From JAJTHB01 sp033763775 (GTDB taxonomy: Bacteria > Pseudomonadota > Alphaproteobacteria > Rickettsiales > SXRF01), in contig JANRJW010000010.1 in NCBI GenBank assembly GCA_033763775.1, forward strand, positions 62,001-126,000: a DNA stretch of 64,000 bases, in the 5' to 3' direction. Shown piece after piece: positions 22,562 to 31,017 of this stretch; the first letter of the stretch is position 1, and each line of letters opens with the position of its first letter. The notes below the pieces were generated by a model. That model had not been told where the DNA came from. It made no database searches and saw nothing but the letters and a program-made list of their open reading frames with translations. The position numbers and the translations under genes are program-made.

Positions 22562-24100
22562 ATGACAACGTATATCTATAATATGGGGCTTCGCTTCAAG
22601 CAGGTTGCTGCTCGCAGCCCGCACCATATCGCGCTGCGTTTTGCAGATGGGCAGGCCATGAGCTACGAGGCGCTGGATGCGCGAAGCGACGAAATTGCCA
22701 CCCATCTTATCCGCGCCGGTGCTGGCGCAAACCGCGTGGTTGCTATTTTTGCTGATAAGCATCCGGTGACCTACGCCACCATGCTGGCTTGTCTGAAAAT
22801 CGGCGCGGCTTATGTGGTGCTGGATACGGCAGGCCCTGAGGCGCGGCGAGAAAAAATATTGCAGCAATGCCGCCCGGCAGTGTTCGTCTCGCAAACGAAA
22901 GACGCCAGCTGGCCGCAGGCAACCAGCCTCAGCTTTGATGATCTGGCAGCACCGGCAGAGCCGCTGAATCCAAAGATCATCAGCGCGGTGTGCGGCACCA
23001 GCCCGGCCTATCTGATGTACACGTCGGGTTCTACGGGCTTTCCTAAGGGCGTGATCATCAGCCATGCCAGCTTGCTTAATTTTTGTGATTGGGCGCGTGA
23101 TACGTTTGATATCACCCCGCAGGACTGTGTAAGCGGCGCTAATGCGCTGTATTTTGATAATTCGGTGTTTGATACCGCGGCCTCGCTGTTTAACGGCGCC
23201 TGCCTTGCACCCATGACCCGCGAGGCGCTGCAAAACCCGCGCCAGCTTGTGCAGCAGGCGGCGCTATGCAGCGTGTGGTTTTCGGTGCCCTCGCTGCTCA
23301 TCTACCTCACCACCATGCGGGCGCTGGAGGCAGCACACTGGCCAAACATGCGCGCTATCATTTTTGGTGGTGAAGGTTATGCTAAGGCAGAGCTGAAAAA
23401 ACTCTACCAGATGTTCAGCAGGCAGGCGACGCTATGGAATGTCTACGGCCCCACCGAGTGCACCTGCATTTGCTCCGCCTACGCCATCAGCAAGGAAGAT
23501 TTCACCGACATGGCGCAGCTAGCACCGCTTGGGCAGATGGCGCCAAATTTCAGTGCGCTGGTGATGAACGATGATGGCACAACGCCTGTGGCGGATGGTG
23601 AGGTCGGCGAGCTTTATCTCGGCGGCCCTCAGCTCGCGCTGGGCTATTATAACGACCCTGAACGAACCCACGCCTCATTTGTGCCAGACCCGCTGCATCA
23701 GGCTGTGCGCCAGCTATATTATCGCACCGGCGATCTTGTGGTCCGCAATGCGCTCACCGGCAACTATCATTTCGCCGGACGCAAAGATAACCAGATCAAA
23801 CATATGGGCTACCGCATTGAGCTGGAGGAGATCGAGTCGGCGCTATGCAGCTTTGCCGAGGTGGCGCAAGCCGCAGTGATTTACCATAAGCACGCAGGCC
23901 ATGGCGGGCAGATTATCGCGTTTGTCACCTCGCCGGGTGGGTTTGAGCCAGACGCCATCCAGCGCCGACTTCGCGCAATGCTGCCTTCTTACATGATCCC
24001 GCATGAGACGCTGCTCATGGCTGAGCTGCCAAAAAATGCGAACGGCAAGGTGGATCGCAAAGCGCTTGCCGCCATGAGAAAGGAAGCAGCCAATGCGTAA
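22562..24100 (+). CDS. Stand-alone adenylation enzyme (amino-acid/acyl-AMP ligase)
   Basis: The 512-residue ANL-family enzyme has the P-loop 'LMYTSGSTGFPKG' (151-163), 'NVYGPTEC', 'YRTGDL', 'GRKDNQIKHMGYRIELEEIE' and the catalytic lysine in 'NGKVDRKAL' near the C-terminus. All core motifs of NRPS adenylation domains are present, but there is no attached carrier or condensation domain. It should activate an amino acid or hydroxy acid with ATP and transfer it to the carrier protein encoded divergently next door. The 3' end overlaps the acyltransferase gene by 8 bases. I find no clear ribosome site for the ATG at 22562 or the one at 22583. Confidence 0.87.
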   Translation: MTTYIYNMGLRFKQVAARSPHHIALRFADGQAMSYEALDARSDEIATHLIRAGAGANRVVAIFADKHPVTYATMLACLKIGAAYVVLDTAGPEARREKILQQCRPAVFVSQTKDASWPQATSLSFDDLAAPAEPLNPKIISAVCGTSPAYLMYTSGSTGFPKGVIISHASLLNFCDWARDTFDITPQDCVSGANALYFDNSVFDTAASLFNGACLAPMTREALQNPRQLVQQAALCSVWFSVPSLLIYLTTMRALEAAHWPNMRAIIFGGEGYAKAELKKLYQMFSRQATLWNVYGPTECTCICSAYAISKEDFTDMAQLAPLGQMAPNFSALVMNDDGTTPVADGEVGELYLGGPQLALGYYNDPERTHASFVPDPLHQAVRQLYYRTGDLVVRNALTGNYHFAGRKDNQIKHMGYRIELEEIESALCSFAEVAQAAVIYHKHAGHGGQIIAFVTSPGGFEPDAIQRRLRAMLPSYMIPHETLLMAELPKNANGKVDRKALAAMRKEAANA

Positions 24101-24770
24101 ACTGGTGCAGTTTGGAATCGGTAAAATAGGGCAGGTGGTCAGCCACCATTTTTCCACCGACAGCGATTATCAGCTCGCTGCCTATGCGGTGGATCCCGCT
24201 TTTGTGCCCGCGGACGGCCAGTTCGGCGGCCTGCCGGTGGTGGGTTTTGATGAGGTGGAGCACCACTTTTCCCCATCTGACCACGATATGTTCATTGCCA
24301 TCGGCTACCAGCAGCTTAATCGTCTGCGCGCTATGCGCTATGATGAAGCGCGCCGTAAAGGCTACCGTCTTGCCACCTACATCAGCTCGCAGAATCGACA
24401 TTGCTCGCGCGATCAGGTGGGCGAGAATTGTTTTATCATGTCTGGTGAGCCGCTTCAGCCCCATGCACAGGTGGGCGATAACTGCTTTGTCTGGACAGGT
24501 GCGCTCATCGGCCACCATGCGCAGGTAGCAAATCATGGCTGGGTCACTTCCGGCGTCGTCATCGGTGGCAACAGCCAGATTGGCGAGTATTGTTTCCTGG
24601 GTCTTGGCGCGGTCATCGGCCATGAGGTGAATATCGGTAGCCACTGCCTCATTGGTGCTGGCGCGCTGATTGCCAGAGATGCGCCGGATCACAGTGTTTA
24701 TATCGAAGCCGAAACGCCGCGCTTTCGCCTGACCAGTGAGCAATTTCTAAAAATGAATACACTGAAGTAG
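24093..24770 (+). CDS. Left-handed beta-helix acyltransferase (NeuD/PglD-like)
   Basis: The 225-residue protein has an N-terminal Rossmann-like domain ('LVQFGIGKIGQVVSHHF') and a C-terminal hexapeptide-repeat helix ('VGENCFIMSG', 'VGDNCFVWTGALIGHHAQV', 'IGEYCFLGLGAVIGHEVNI'), as in sugar O/N-acyltransferases. In such enzymes acyl-CoA or acyl carrier protein donates the group to a sugar amine. The close coupling with the adenylation gene suggests that it uses the acyl group formed there, but this is inference. Confidence 0.82.
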   Translation: MRKLVQFGIGKIGQVVSHHFSTDSDYQLAAYAVDPAFVPADGQFGGLPVVGFDEVEHHFSPSDHDMFIAIGYQQLNRLRAMRYDEARRKGYRLATYISSQNRHCSRDQVGENCFIMSGEPLQPHAQVGDNCFVWTGALIGHHAQVANHGWVTSGVVIGGNSQIGEYCFLGLGAVIGHEVNIGSHCLIGAGALIARDAPDHSVYIEAETPRFRLTSEQFLKMNTLK

Positions 24771-24775
24771 CGCCC

Positions 24776-24868
24776 GTCATCGCCCGAATCGCTCTTGCGA
24801 TTCTAGGGCGATCCATCATGTCGCATGCTGGATTTCCCTAGAATTTTTAAAAAAATTCGGGGAATGAC
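24776..24868. repeat. Modular palindromic repeat (GTCAT...ATGAC type)
   Basis: The block starts GTCATCGCCC and ends GGGGAATGAC, just after the acyltransferase gene. Inside are two hairpins: CGCCC...GGGCG with inner AATCGC/GCGATT, and TTTCCC...GGGGAA around an A/T-rich stem. The two halves are separated by GATCC and CTGGATT. The same end sequences occur at 37091-37220, 42929-43078 and 53709-53733 with different hairpins between. It may also end transcription between the convergent genes. Confidence 0.75.
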
Positions 24869-24897
24869 GAGAGGTTTATGGATGATTGAAGAAATAA

Positions 24898-25776
24898 TTA
24901 GCCACGATATTTCGGAAAAAACGGTCTGTCTTTGCCGACACTCAGTTTTTCATAAATATCAGGAAGTAAAATTTTGCCGCACAGCACACACATCGTGCTT
25001 GTGGTGCTGAACCCTTTTTTGAGCATGGCAAGTCCGCCCGAGGCTTCGGTCGCACCAGCACCGCCGCCCAAATCCACTGCGCGCACGCCGCGCTCCTTGA
25101 AATAGCGCAGGCTGGCATCATACAGCGCATAAGCCGCGCGCAGCGCATAGCCGCGTTCGCTTGAGACCACAAGGTGGCTGTAGCCATAGCCGCCATGCTC
25201 AAGCCACAGCTGGCACGACACAAGCTCGCCGCCGGAGAATGCGCCAAAAGCAATTGGCTCAAGCTCGCACAGCGCCTTGAAATAATCATGCGAAAAAGCC
25301 TGAATACCGAGCATCTGGTGTTTGGCAATCAGCGCATCATACAGCGCGCACCACTCGGTCAGAAACTCTGCAAGGCGGATGCGCCGCACCTCGCAATCAC
25401 GCAGCGCACGGCGCACTTTGTAGCGGTGGTTTTTGCTGTCATAAAGATCGGGGTGGCTGAAATCGTTGAGGTAATGTTCTTTATAGGGTGTCGCGAGGTC
25501 GAATTGCTGCGCCAGCTGCTCGCGCCCCGGTGCGCAGAACGGATCCGCCACCAGCACCAGCGAGACAACGCCCTGTGCACGCAGCAGGTCAAAATCATCT
25601 TCCAGCCTGGCGCCAGCTGCAATCGGGGTGAGTGGGTAGCACCCCATCGCATCCGCAGCGCCGCTGCCGGGGATCTGACGTTTCAGTACCCAGCAGCCTG
25701 CCTGCGGCAGAAATACTGGCTCATAGCCATGGCCAAACGCCCGGGCATAAAGCTCGCTGGCGTAGGGGTGTATCAC
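24898..25776 (-). CDS. FemAB-like GNAT acyltransferase
   Basis: The 292-residue protein belongs to the FemAB/GNAT-like 'acetyltransf_6' type: 'SKNHRYKVRRALRD' (about 115-128), 'FGAFSGGELVSCQLWLEHG', 'RGYALRAAYALYDASLRYFK' and 'AVDLGGGAGA'. FemAB proteins attach aminoacyl groups. Together with the adenylation enzyme and carrier nearby, this makes an aminoacyl transfer to an amino sugar plausible. The GTG at 25776 overlaps the aminotransferase stop (GTGA), with an AGGCGA ribosome site in good position. A longer start with GTG at 25809 is possible. Confidence 0.72.
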   Translation of the reverse strand: MIHPYASELYARAFGHGYEPVFLPQAGCWVLKRQIPGSGAADAMGCYPLTPIAAGARLEDDFDLLRAQGVVSLVLVADPFCAPGREQLAQQFDLATPYKEHYLNDFSHPDLYDSKNHRYKVRRALRDCEVRRIRLAEFLTEWCALYDALIAKHQMLGIQAFSHDYFKALCELEPIAFGAFSGGELVSCQLWLEHGGYGYSHLVVSSERGYALRAAYALYDASLRYFKERGVRAVDLGGGAGATEASGGLAMLKKGFSTTSTMCVLCGKILLPDIYEKLSVGKDRPFFPKYRG

Positions 25777-26924
25777 GCGGATCGCCTGGCGGCGCGCTCC
25801 GGCGCGCACAGGCGCTCAAGCGTCGCCATGATGTCGGTCACATCACTACGGCTGATATCGAGCGTGAAGGGCAGTGCCAGCACACTACGCCCGAGTGCTT
25901 CCGTGACGGGCAGGGGGTCGCGCGGGTAAATGCGGTAGGCGGGCTGCACATGGCACCCTTTGCCCCACCACTGGCGGCTTTCAATGCCAGCATCCACCAG
26001 TCCGGCAATCACCTCTCCTGCCTCATGCCTTGCCAGACGCACGCTGAAGGTGGAGCTTGCCCACTGGCCGTCAATCCACGGATGGGTGGCAATTTCCGCG
26101 CCGAGCTGTTTGAAAGCTTCGGCATAAAACCATTTGCGGCAAAGCCAGAATTCGCGTGTCTGCGGCCATAGATCCAGCGCGGCATGGGCGAAAGCGGCGG
26201 TGTATTCGCTCATTTTGCCGTTGGTGCCGGGCACGATAATCTCGCGTGTGTCGGAAAAGCCGAAATTCGACATCTGCCGCACGCGCTCGATCAGTGCGGT
26301 GTTGGTGGAAATCACTGCGCCACCTTCACCCACGCCAAAGGTTTTGGTGGCGTGCATGCTCACCATCACCGGGCTGCGCCCGGGTCTTGAGCCTTGGGTT
26401 GAAGAGAAAGCGTCAAAGCCCGCCGCCGCATCAATAATCACGGGAAGGCCGCTGCGCTCGCTGAATGCATCCCACGCGGCGACATCCAGCGGTGCGCCAA
26501 ACGGTGCCACCACCATCACCGCGCTGACCTTGCCTTTCAGCTCCGCCGCCACGTGCTCCACCGAACGAATATCCAGCGCCCAGCTGGCTTCATCCACATC
26601 CATGAAATAGGGCGTGAGTCCCGCCGCAATCACCGAAGCGGGCGTGGCAATGAACGTCCATGAAGGCATCAGGCACAGGCTACCGCGCGGTAGGTTCATC
26701 GCGCGCAGCACATTCACCAGCCCCGCCGTGCCGTTGCCTACGGTCACTACCGAGCCTTCACCGGTTCTGAATAATTCACTCAGGCGGCTCTCCAGCTTCT
26801 GCACCAGCGGGCCAAAATTGGAATACCAGCGATTTTTATCAATCTGCGCGAGGTAATGAATCGCGGTTTCATGCCCTAGTAATAGCGGGCGCATCAGCGA
26901 GATTCTTGGGCGCTTGGCCGTCAT
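25773..26924 (-). CDS. DegT/DnrJ/EryC1/StrS sugar aminotransferase
   Basis: This 383-residue PLP enzyme forms amino sugars from keto sugars. 'TVGNGTAGLVNVLRAM' holds the phosphate-binding loop, 'IIDAAAGFDA' the PLP-pyridine aspartate (165) and 'SMHATKTFGVGEGG' the Schiff-base lysine (194). The family acts on nucleotide-linked 3- or 4-keto sugars, so an aminodeoxy sugar is expected as product. ATGA overlaps join it to the SPINDLY-type gene upstream and the FemAB gene downstream. Confidence 0.88.
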   Translation of the reverse strand: MTAKRPRISLMRPLLLGHETAIHYLAQIDKNRWYSNFGPLVQKLESRLSELFRTGEGSVVTVGNGTAGLVNVLRAMNLPRGSLCLMPSWTFIATPASVIAAGLTPYFMDVDEASWALDIRSVEHVAAELKGKVSAVMVVAPFGAPLDVAAWDAFSERSGLPVIIDAAAGFDAFSSTQGSRPGRSPVMVSMHATKTFGVGEGGAVISTNTALIERVRQMSNFGFSDTREIIVPGTNGKMSEYTAAFAHAALDLWPQTREFWLCRKWFYAEAFKQLGAEIATHPWIDGQWASSTFSVRLARHEAGEVIAGLVDAGIESRQWWGKGCHVQPAYRIYPRDPLPVTEALGRSVLALPFTLDISRSDVTDIMATLERLCAPERAARRSA

Positions 26925-28777
26925 GCTGCGCTATCCTTCCGCGGCTGAGAAAAATAAAGGTACCTCAGGATGGAGGCAAACTCATCCACGCTTCGGTAGT
27001 CGTCAAACAGCTCATGGGATCTGGCCGCAATTTTTGCGGCGGCCTTCTGGTAGAAATCTTTATCCTGCGCCAGTTTCAGTGCGATATCGACAAACTCTTC
27101 ATGGTTTGCCGCCATCAGCTCCGGCAGGCCAAGGCGCGTAAAGAGGCGATGCGAGCAGCGGCCTGAAAAGTATGGCCCAGGCCAGGTGACAAACGGCACC
27201 CCCGCCGCAATATTGAGATAAGCAACCGTGCCGAATGAGAAGTGAAATGAATCCAGCACCGCATCCACCGCGCGCATATGCTGCATGAAATCCACCCGCG
27301 CCACATAGGGCAGAAAAACAATGCGCTCGCAAAGATCCTGCGGCATGCGTGCGGCAAAGCGTTTGCGCAGGGCGCTTTGCAGAATGGTTTTGCCATTATC
27401 ATACAACACGATGTGCGCTTTGGGGTCACGGCGCAGGATCGCCTCAAAGACCGGATCCATATCCGGATGCAGCTTGAAGAGCTGCACCGGGCAGGCATAA
27501 AGCCGCACATCGCCATCCGGCAGCCCCAGCTCGGTGCGTGTGGCAGAAGTTGGCGCCGGCGCTTTCATGCTGCTTACAACCGCTGCATCATGGTCAGTGA
27601 GAACCAGTGTTTCGCTGTAAGCTGCCTGCGCGCTTTCCGGTTCGCTGCCTCGCGAGGAAATGAAATAATCCATGTTGGGAATGCCGGTAGTGACCGGCAG
27701 ACCGCCCATCACGCACTGTACCGGCGCGAGCCTAGCAAAGGGCAGGGCATACATCAGCGCATGAGCGCCCACTTCCAGATACACGAGCACATCCGGCTTT
27801 TGTTTGGCAATCAGCTGCATGCTGACATCATATTCCGGCGGCAGATCGACATAGCGCGCCATCCGCTGCTTAATTGCCACCACCTCGGGATGCGCCGCTG
27901 GCGCAGAGGAGAAAATCCATGTCTCGAACTCGCCGGTTTTTTCCAGCGCTTCAATCAGCGCAAGAAAGAACTGGTTCAGCGTGACATGATGCATCGACGG
28001 CGACACAAATCCCACGCGCAGCTTTTCTCCCAGAGCTTTGCGCGGCTTTTCGCAGTGGCCGGCGGTGTAAGTCAGGGCAGGGCAGGCCTTAAGATAGAAC
28101 TGAGCGATTGCTTCCGCCATGGGCTTATTAGCTCGCCCTTGATAGGGCAGGAAAAAAAGCGAACTGCGCATATGCGGGATTGGATCGGCAAATTGCAGGC
28201 CGTCTTTCAGGAAGCTATCCAGCTTGGCCAGTATGCGTGTGCGCATAGTGTCAATCTGTTCATTGGATATTGCCACCTGCGGAACAAACAGCGCATCGGC
28301 CATGCGCACGCGCGTGCTCCTTGGAAATTTGTTTGCAAGATGCTCACACAGGCGCAGCGCGGTATCGATATTGCCAATGGCATAATGTGCGCCAAGCAGC
28401 GTCAGCCAGGCATCCTCAGACTCTGGCAGCAGTTCCAGGCATCGCTGTGCCACCTGAATGGCAGGGTGTGGTGCATCGGCAAGCAGCCACAGGAAACTCA
28501 TGTTTTTGAGCATTTCGCCGTTATTGGGGTCGAGCTGAAATGCCACGCTGAAATCCTGCGCCATGCGCGGGATATCCGACAGGCGGAAATAAAGCGTGCC
28601 GCGGTTGAAATAGGCAAGGGCTGAGCGCGGGCTGAGCGCAATGGCTTCATCCATCAGTGCCATCGCGCGGTCAAACTGTTTGCGGTTAAAACACGCAATA
28701 CCCTCATTCATGCGCTCAACCGAGCGCGCTTCGCTCATCAGCGGCGATGCGGAAAGGTCAGGGGTGGCGTGGGGCAT
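26921..28777 (-). CDS. TPR plus SPINDLY-type (O-GlcNAc transferase-like) glycosyltransferase
   Basis: The protein of 618 residues begins with tetratricopeptide repeats (about 20-170; 'ALAYFNRGTLYFRLSDIPRM', 'DAWLTLLGAHYAIGNIDTA') and ends in a GT41/SPINDLY-like domain ('LRVGFVSPSMHHVTLNQFF', 'PDVLVYLEVGAHALMYALPF', 'VDAVLDSFHFSFGTV'). Such enzymes transfer sugars to proteins or glycans; bacterial ones often glycosylate flagellins or adhesins. I set the start at ATG 28777 because AGGA precedes it and residues upstream would run into the divergent regulator gene. It is first in the operon with the aminotransferase and the FemAB gene. Confidence 0.82.
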   Translation of the reverse strand: MPHATPDLSASPLMSEARSVERMNEGIACFNRKQFDRAMALMDEAIALSPRSALAYFNRGTLYFRLSDIPRMAQDFSVAFQLDPNNGEMLKNMSFLWLLADAPHPAIQVAQRCLELLPESEDAWLTLLGAHYAIGNIDTALRLCEHLANKFPRSTRVRMADALFVPQVAISNEQIDTMRTRILAKLDSFLKDGLQFADPIPHMRSSLFFLPYQGRANKPMAEAIAQFYLKACPALTYTAGHCEKPRKALGEKLRVGFVSPSMHHVTLNQFFLALIEALEKTGEFETWIFSSAPAAHPEVVAIKQRMARYVDLPPEYDVSMQLIAKQKPDVLVYLEVGAHALMYALPFARLAPVQCVMGGLPVTTGIPNMDYFISSRGSEPESAQAAYSETLVLTDHDAAVVSSMKAPAPTSATRTELGLPDGDVRLYACPVQLFKLHPDMDPVFEAILRRDPKAHIVLYDNGKTILQSALRKRFAARMPQDLCERIVFLPYVARVDFMQHMRAVDAVLDSFHFSFGTVAYLNIAAGVPFVTWPGPYFSGRCSHRLFTRLGLPELMAANHEEFVDIALKLAQDKDFYQKAAAKIAARSHELFDDYRSVDEFASILRYLYFSQPRKDSAA

Positions 28778-28918
28778 CGCGATTCCTCGATTTTGGTGAC
28801 AATTCAACAAGTAGTAGGGATGATAAGGCTTGGTGCAAGCAAATTCAGTGCCACTTAACTTTCTGCCGCTGGGGCAGAGTGGGCTTGCATTTGTGCCAAG
28901 ATTTCTTAAGATAAATCC

Positions 28919-29644
28919 ATGTCCACTGTTACCAAAATCAGCCCATCCGGGGCATTTTCTCACCCATTGCTTGATACGAATCCCGCGCTATGGACGCCGG
29001 TAGCCTCGTCGCTGCGCAGCCGCCACGCGGCAAACCATGATCATATTGTGTCGCATGGCGATGAGGCGTCGAACCTCTGGCTGGTGACCTCCGGCTGGAT
29101 TAAGCTCACCCGCCAGACACCAGACGGCAAGGAAAGCGTGGTTGGGCTATGCACTAGCGGCGATGTATTTGGCGAGGCGGCGCTGTTTGCCCATGCCAAC
29201 TATCCTTACACCGCTGAGGTCGTGGGGGCAGATGCAGAGCTGATCGCCGTTCCTGCTGCCACCATCCGCAGCTTGGTAGCGAAAGAACCACAGCTCTCGT
29301 CACGCATCATGGCGCTGCTCAATGATCGCACCTCACAGGCGCAGCTCAAACTTGAGCACATGACCACCATGACGGCGGCGCAGCGCCTTGGCTGTTTCCT
29401 GCTCAGGCTGTGTCATACGCAGGTGGGCGGCGCAAAAACGCTGCAGATTCCGGTGGAAAAACACATCCTCGCCGCCTATCTCGGCATGAAGCCGGAAACG
29501 CTCTCGCGCAGCCAGCAGCAGCTCAAAGCCGTGGGCGTGCAGGTCTCCGGGCATAAAATTGATATCGCACATATTGAAAAACTGCGCGATTTTGTGTGCG
29601 GCAGCTGCTCAGAATTCGGAAGCTGCGAAACGGAAGAAAATTAG
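28919..29644 (+). CDS. Crp/Fnr-family regulator with C-terminal cysteine cluster
   Basis: The 241-residue regulator has a cyclic-nucleotide-type sensor barrel (about 30-140; 'LWLVTSGWIKLTRQTPDGKE', 'GDVFGEAALFAHANYPYTAE') and a winged helix whose recognition helix reads 'MKPETLSRSQQQL'. The E-x2-S-R residues there are those that read TTGAT half sites in FNR. The N-terminus lacks the cysteines of classical FNR. The C-terminal tail has C-x2-C-x5-C in 'VCGSCSEFGSCETEE' (positions about 226-238), an unusual place for a metal or redox site. The cbb3 operon downstream carries FNR boxes, making this the likely controller. Its stop codon lies in the terminal repeat of a MITE-like element. Confidence 0.85.
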   Translation: MSTVTKISPSGAFSHPLLDTNPALWTPVASSLRSRHAANHDHIVSHGDEASNLWLVTSGWIKLTRQTPDGKESVVGLCTSGDVFGEAALFAHANYPYTAEVVGADAELIAVPAATIRSLVAKEPQLSSRIMALLNDRTSQAQLKLEHMTTMTAAQRLGCFLLRLCHTQVGGAKTLQIPVEKHILAAYLGMKPETLSRSQQQLKAVGVQVSGHKIDIAHIEKLRDFVCGSCSEFGSCETEEN

Positions 29645-29914
29645 GGCGTGTGGACATTCATTTTGCTCCTTTTCGTTTGGTGGAAAATAGCCGGAGGAAC
29701 AGGAGAAATGCGTAGGCCGTAGCAGGGACTACGGACAAGCATTTCGACACATTCATCCGGCTATTTTGCCAAACCCGTAGGGCAGCACCCATGTCTTGCC
29801 CTGCGTTGTTAAAAGTCTCGCGCGTAGTCCCAGCTACGCGCATCACCTTTCGCCTAGCAGGACAAGACATGGCTTGCTGCGAAAAGAGATAAAATGAATG
29901 TCCACACGCCCTAA
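29641..29914. mobile_element. MITE-like element with 24-bp perfect terminal inverted repeats
   Basis: The left end (29641-29664) starts TTAGGGCGTGTGGACATTCA and its exact reverse complement closes the element at 29891-29914. The ends are flanked by TA (29642-29643 and 29912-29913), which could be a target duplication, as made by IS630/mariner-type and some IS5-group transposases. Inside are two nested hairpins: 29676-29774 (GCCGG/CCGGC, GAAATGC/GCATTTC, CCGTAG/CTACGG) and about 29787-29870 (CCATGTCTTG/CAAGACATGG, CGCGTAG/CTACGCG). No ORF is present. The stop codons of the Crp/Fnr gene and of the convergent gene lie in the terminal repeats, so it also serves as their shared 3' end. Confidence 0.8.
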
Positions 29915-30333
29915 CCCGCCAGCACCTGCTCCAGCGCGTGGCTCAGCTGCCCAGCCTCGGCCTGCGCAAACCAGCCCGCCACCAGCGGATATTCAATCTC
30001 CGCCGTAACGCTATGTGCCGCCTCTGGCGGCAGGGTGTGGCGCATCCAGGAAATATCGTTCGCACTGCCCACCAGCAGCAGCTGGTCAAACTGCTTGCTG
30101 CTGGCGGCTCGGGTCAGATGATGGGCAAAATCATCCGGCGAGGCGGCGACCGCTTTCCCCTCCTGCGGATGCAGGGCAAGCTGGCCGTTTTGCTGCTTTT
30201 CAAACAGCGCGATCATGCCGGCGCATGCCGCCACCACCCAGATGCGTGGCAGCGCACCACACCCGCCGCCGCCCTTGCACTTGCCGGAGCAGGCTTTGAA
30301 TTCAGCCAGTGATGTAACGCTGCCGCTGCACAT
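29911..30333 (-). CDS. Small cysteine-rich protein with host-attachment-like C-terminus
   Basis: The 140-residue protein has a cysteine cluster near the N-terminus ('CSGSVTSLAEFKACSGKCKG', 'GGCG') and a C-terminal half resembling the Host_attach/AtsE family ('FAHHLTRAASSKQFDQLLLVGSAND', family pattern 'FA..LA..L......DrLvLvApp'). The cysteines hint at metal or redox binding. It lies 3 bases after ompW on the same strand, so both may follow the same FNR control. The family match covers only part of the chain; treat the call as tentative. Confidence 0.45.
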   Translation of the reverse strand: MCSGSVTSLAEFKACSGKCKGGGGCGALPRIWVVAACAGMIALFEKQQNGQLALHPQEGKAVAASPDDFAHHLTRAASSKQFDQLLLVGSANDISWMRHTLPPEAAHSVTAEIEYPLVAGWFAQAEAGQLSHALEQVLAG

Positions 30334-30336
30334 AAA

Positions 30337-30945
30337 CTAAAACTTATAACCAATGCCCACGCCCACCAGCCATGGGTCGATATCCACATCGGCGCGCACG
30401 CCGCTGGGGCTGAATTTAGCGGTGGTATCGATATAAACTTTTTTCACATCCACGTTGAAATACCAGTTATCCTGAATGGGAATATCAATCCCGGCCTGCA
30501 GGGCAAAACCAAAGCTGTCATCATACTTCACAGAGTTCAGCGATCCTGCATCTTCGTTGAAGAAATGGGTGTAGTTCACGCCCGCGCCGAGATAGGGCTT
30601 AAAGCCATCAAACTGGGTGACGTGATATTGCAGCGTCAGCGTCGGTGGCAGCAGCCACACATCCCCGGCATTGATACCGCTGCTGGTTTTCACGTTATGC
30701 GGCGTCACGGCAGCAATCAGCTCGGCCGCGATATTCGGCGTGAAGAAATAGGTGAAATCAAGCTCTGGCACATAGCTGTCGTCAATGCTCACGCTGTCGC
30801 CGTTTGATACCCGGCCGCTTTCATCCGCAATCACCCCCAGCGCACGCGCGCGCACCATGAAGTCCCCGGCAGCAAAATCGCTGGCGGCCTGTGCTGAACC
30901 AGAAAATGCCATCGCTGCGGCGGTGCTTAGTAGAATCTTTCTCAC
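30337..30945 (-). CDS. ompW: OmpW-family outer membrane protein
   Basis: The 202-residue protein has a signal peptide ('MRKILLSTAAAMAFSGSAQA', cleavage after AQA) and an 8-stranded OmpW barrel: 'FMVRARALGVIADESG', 'PELDFTYFFTPNIAAELIAA', 'LPPTLTLQYHV', 'KPYLGAGVNYTHFF', 'NVDVKKVYIDT' and the terminal 'WLVGVGIGYKF' ending in phenylalanine, as needed for barrel assembly. OmpW proteins conduct small hydrophobic compounds and are often controlled by FNR. An FNR-like box lies 59 bases upstream of the start. Confidence 0.93.
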   Translation of the reverse strand: MRKILLSTAAAMAFSGSAQAASDFAAGDFMVRARALGVIADESGRVSNGDSVSIDDSYVPELDFTYFFTPNIAAELIAAVTPHNVKTSSGINAGDVWLLPPTLTLQYHVTQFDGFKPYLGAGVNYTHFFNEDAGSLNSVKYDDSFGFALQAGIDIPIQDNWYFNVDVKKVYIDTTAKFSPSGVRADVDIDPWLVGVGIGYKF

Positions 30946-31003
30946 TGTTAGTCTCCTTGGTTATTGTGATGAAACGACCATAAGTCACTGCCGTTTTATG
31001 GCC

Positions 31004-31017
31004 TTGATGTTCGTCAA
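31004..31017. promoter_or_regulatory. FNR-like box upstream of ompW
   Basis: TTGATGTTCGTCAA matches the FNR consensus TTGAT-N4-ATCAA with one change. The centre is about 65 bases before the ompW start codon and overlaps the end of ccoS. The site could therefore switch ompW with oxygen, separately from the cbb3 operon. Confidence 0.6.

Noticed and set aside
27278..28624. A 448-codon open frame opposite the SPINDLY-type gene
   Set aside because: It is antisense to a gene with clear TPR and glycosyltransferase motifs, has no family features and is rich in residues typical of shadow frames in GC-rich DNA.
28800..28918. FNR box before the Crp/Fnr gene
   Set aside because: Only half-site-like TTG...CAA stretches are visible; none fits TTGAT-N4-ATCAA.
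28778..28963. Longer start for the SPINDLY-type gene
   Set aside because: It would run into the divergent regulator gene and cover its promoter; AGGA before ATG 28777 supports the shorter form.
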